From Plantactinospora alkalitolerans (GTDB lineage: Bacteria > Actinomycetota > Actinomycetes > Mycobacteriales > Micromonosporaceae): DNA of 35,065 nucleotides. Location: positions 1 to 35,065 of the forward strand of contig NZ_JADPUN010000252.1 in the NCBI RefSeq assembly GCF_015690345.1, given 5' to 3'. Position 1 is the stretch's first letter, and each line of letters opens with the position of its first letter. The position numbers and the translations under genes were made by a program. A model generated the notes under the pieces. It saw nothing but the letters and a program-made list of their open reading frames with translations. It was not told the origin of the DNA and made no database searches. This document shows positions 34,465 to 35,065 of the stretch, piece by piece.

Positions 34465-35065
34465 ATGAGCCCCTCCGCCGCGACAGTCCTGCGGGCCCTC
34501 GCCGACCTCGCGCCGGCCGCGTCCGCCCGGGTCCTCGACGTCACCCGCCCCGGGCAGCCACTGTTCTGGATGCCGGCGAACTCCGACCACTGCGGCTGGT
34601 ACCGCGAGATGGACCGGCTGGCCGCCGCCGACCTGCTGCATCGGGACGAGCGGACGGTGCGCCGCGCCTGGGGCGTGGTCGCCGGGGCGGTCGAGGTGGC
34701 CGGCGGCGGTACCCGCAAGGTGCGGGTGCCGCTGCTCAGCGAGCCGGTTCGGGTGGAGCACGTGTCGCACGGCTACCGGATCGTCCCGGCGGGTGACCTG
34801 GAGATCACGCCGCTGGTCGAGGACCGGGGCCTGGCCGCGCGGCTGGAGGCGGCGCCGGGCCTGGCTTCACCGCGGTGGTTGGCGAGCAGCGGTGCCGAGG
34901 ACTGGCTGCGTAGCGTCGCCGAGGCGGCCGGCCTGCCGGTGACCGGGGTCGACCGGGCGGAGCGGAGCGGTTCGGCTCCGTTGCCCGCCAAGGGCCTGGT
35001 GCTGTTCGTCGGGGCGGCGCTGTTCGCGGTACGGGACGTCGCCGGTATCGCGCTCGGCGACCGGG
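34465..35065 (+). CDS. N-terminal part of an unidentified protein, runs off the window
   Basis: At least 200 residues, with no stop before the window ends. The ATG at 34465 begins MSPSAATVLRALADLAPAAS; the frame stays open with strong GC3 bias. Segments are FWMPANSDHCGWYREMDRLA, AADLLHRDERTVRRAW, RKVRVPLLSEPVRVE and, near the edge, LVLFVGAALFAVRDVAG. No signal peptide or membrane helix is evident. The beginning recalls large actinobacterial ATP-dependent helicase/AAA proteins, but no P-loop is in view and this is a guess. A TACCCT -10-like box ends 9 nt before the ATG. Confidence 0.6.
   Translation, partial: MSPSAATVLRALADLAPAASARVLDVTRPGQPLFWMPANSDHCGWYREMDRLAAADLLHRDERTVRRAWGVVAGAVEVAGGGTRKVRVPLLSEPVRVEHVSHGYRIVPAGDLEITPLVEDRGLAARLEAAPGLASPRWLASSGAEDWLRSVAEAAGLPVTGVDRAERSGSAPLPAKGLVLFVGAALFAVRDVAGIALGDR

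Overview
High-GC actinobacterial chromosome, most likely from the family Micromonosporaceae (Micromonospora and relatives). The clues are strong GC bias at third codon positions, GTG and ATG starts, a run of leaderless promoters (TANNNT about 6-7 nt before a start codon), Scr1-type HTH/DUF397 genes, and two copies of a 54-bp GGGCCC-rich palindromic element. The order dinB - DUF3040, facing a moxR - DUF58 - transglutaminase operon, is also typical of actinobacteria. The assignment is inferred from gene content, not from a search.

Layout. 1-2.4 kb: a palindromic repeat, then a coupled methyltransferase and alkaline-phosphatase-superfamily pair. 2.4-5.8 kb: a small membrane protein, then a compact operon that resembles the mauE-mauD-mauA part of methylamine dehydrogenase clusters: a MauE-like membrane protein, a thioredoxin-like CxxC protein, a Tat-exported 117-residue precursor with 8 Cys and 2 Trp, a 21-residue hydrophobic peptide, a multi-spanning membrane protein and two unknown genes. 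No heavy chain or mauG is visible. This is the best candidate for an undescribed system. 5.8-8.3 kb: a minus-strand operon of a lipoprotein and two small Cys-containing proteins, divergent from a DUF5753 HTH regulator and its DUF397 partner.

8.3-13.7 kb is an accessory region full of gene relics. A pglX N-terminal remnant (about 8.3-8.8 kb) and a probable pglW C-terminal remnant (about 13.15-13.66 kb) lie in pglW-to-pglX order on the minus strand and suggest a decayed BREX type 2 (Pgl) phage-defence locus. Between them sit a broken M91-type metallopeptidase toxin with an intact downstream lipoprotein, an unidentified three-frame relic, a type VII secretion-like WXG100 operon with a lipoprotein, and a RidA-like protein.

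13.8-24.2 kb returns to core-like genes: two divergent single-TM proteins, an aldo/keto reductase, dinB, DUF3040, a bidirectional terminator, and the moxR-DUF58-transglutaminase operon. 24.2-27.5 kb holds leuS, preceded by an apparent attenuator: a leaderless 12-codon peptide with three consecutive Leu codons, a hairpin, and a GC-rich stem followed by T6. 27.4-31.6 kb: the second palindromic element, then a three-subunit molybdenum hydroxylase (PaoABC-like) operon. 31.5-34.3 kb: murT-gatD, the lipid II amidation enzymes, coupled to a VTT-domain membrane protein. The window ends inside a divergent gene whose product I do not recognise.
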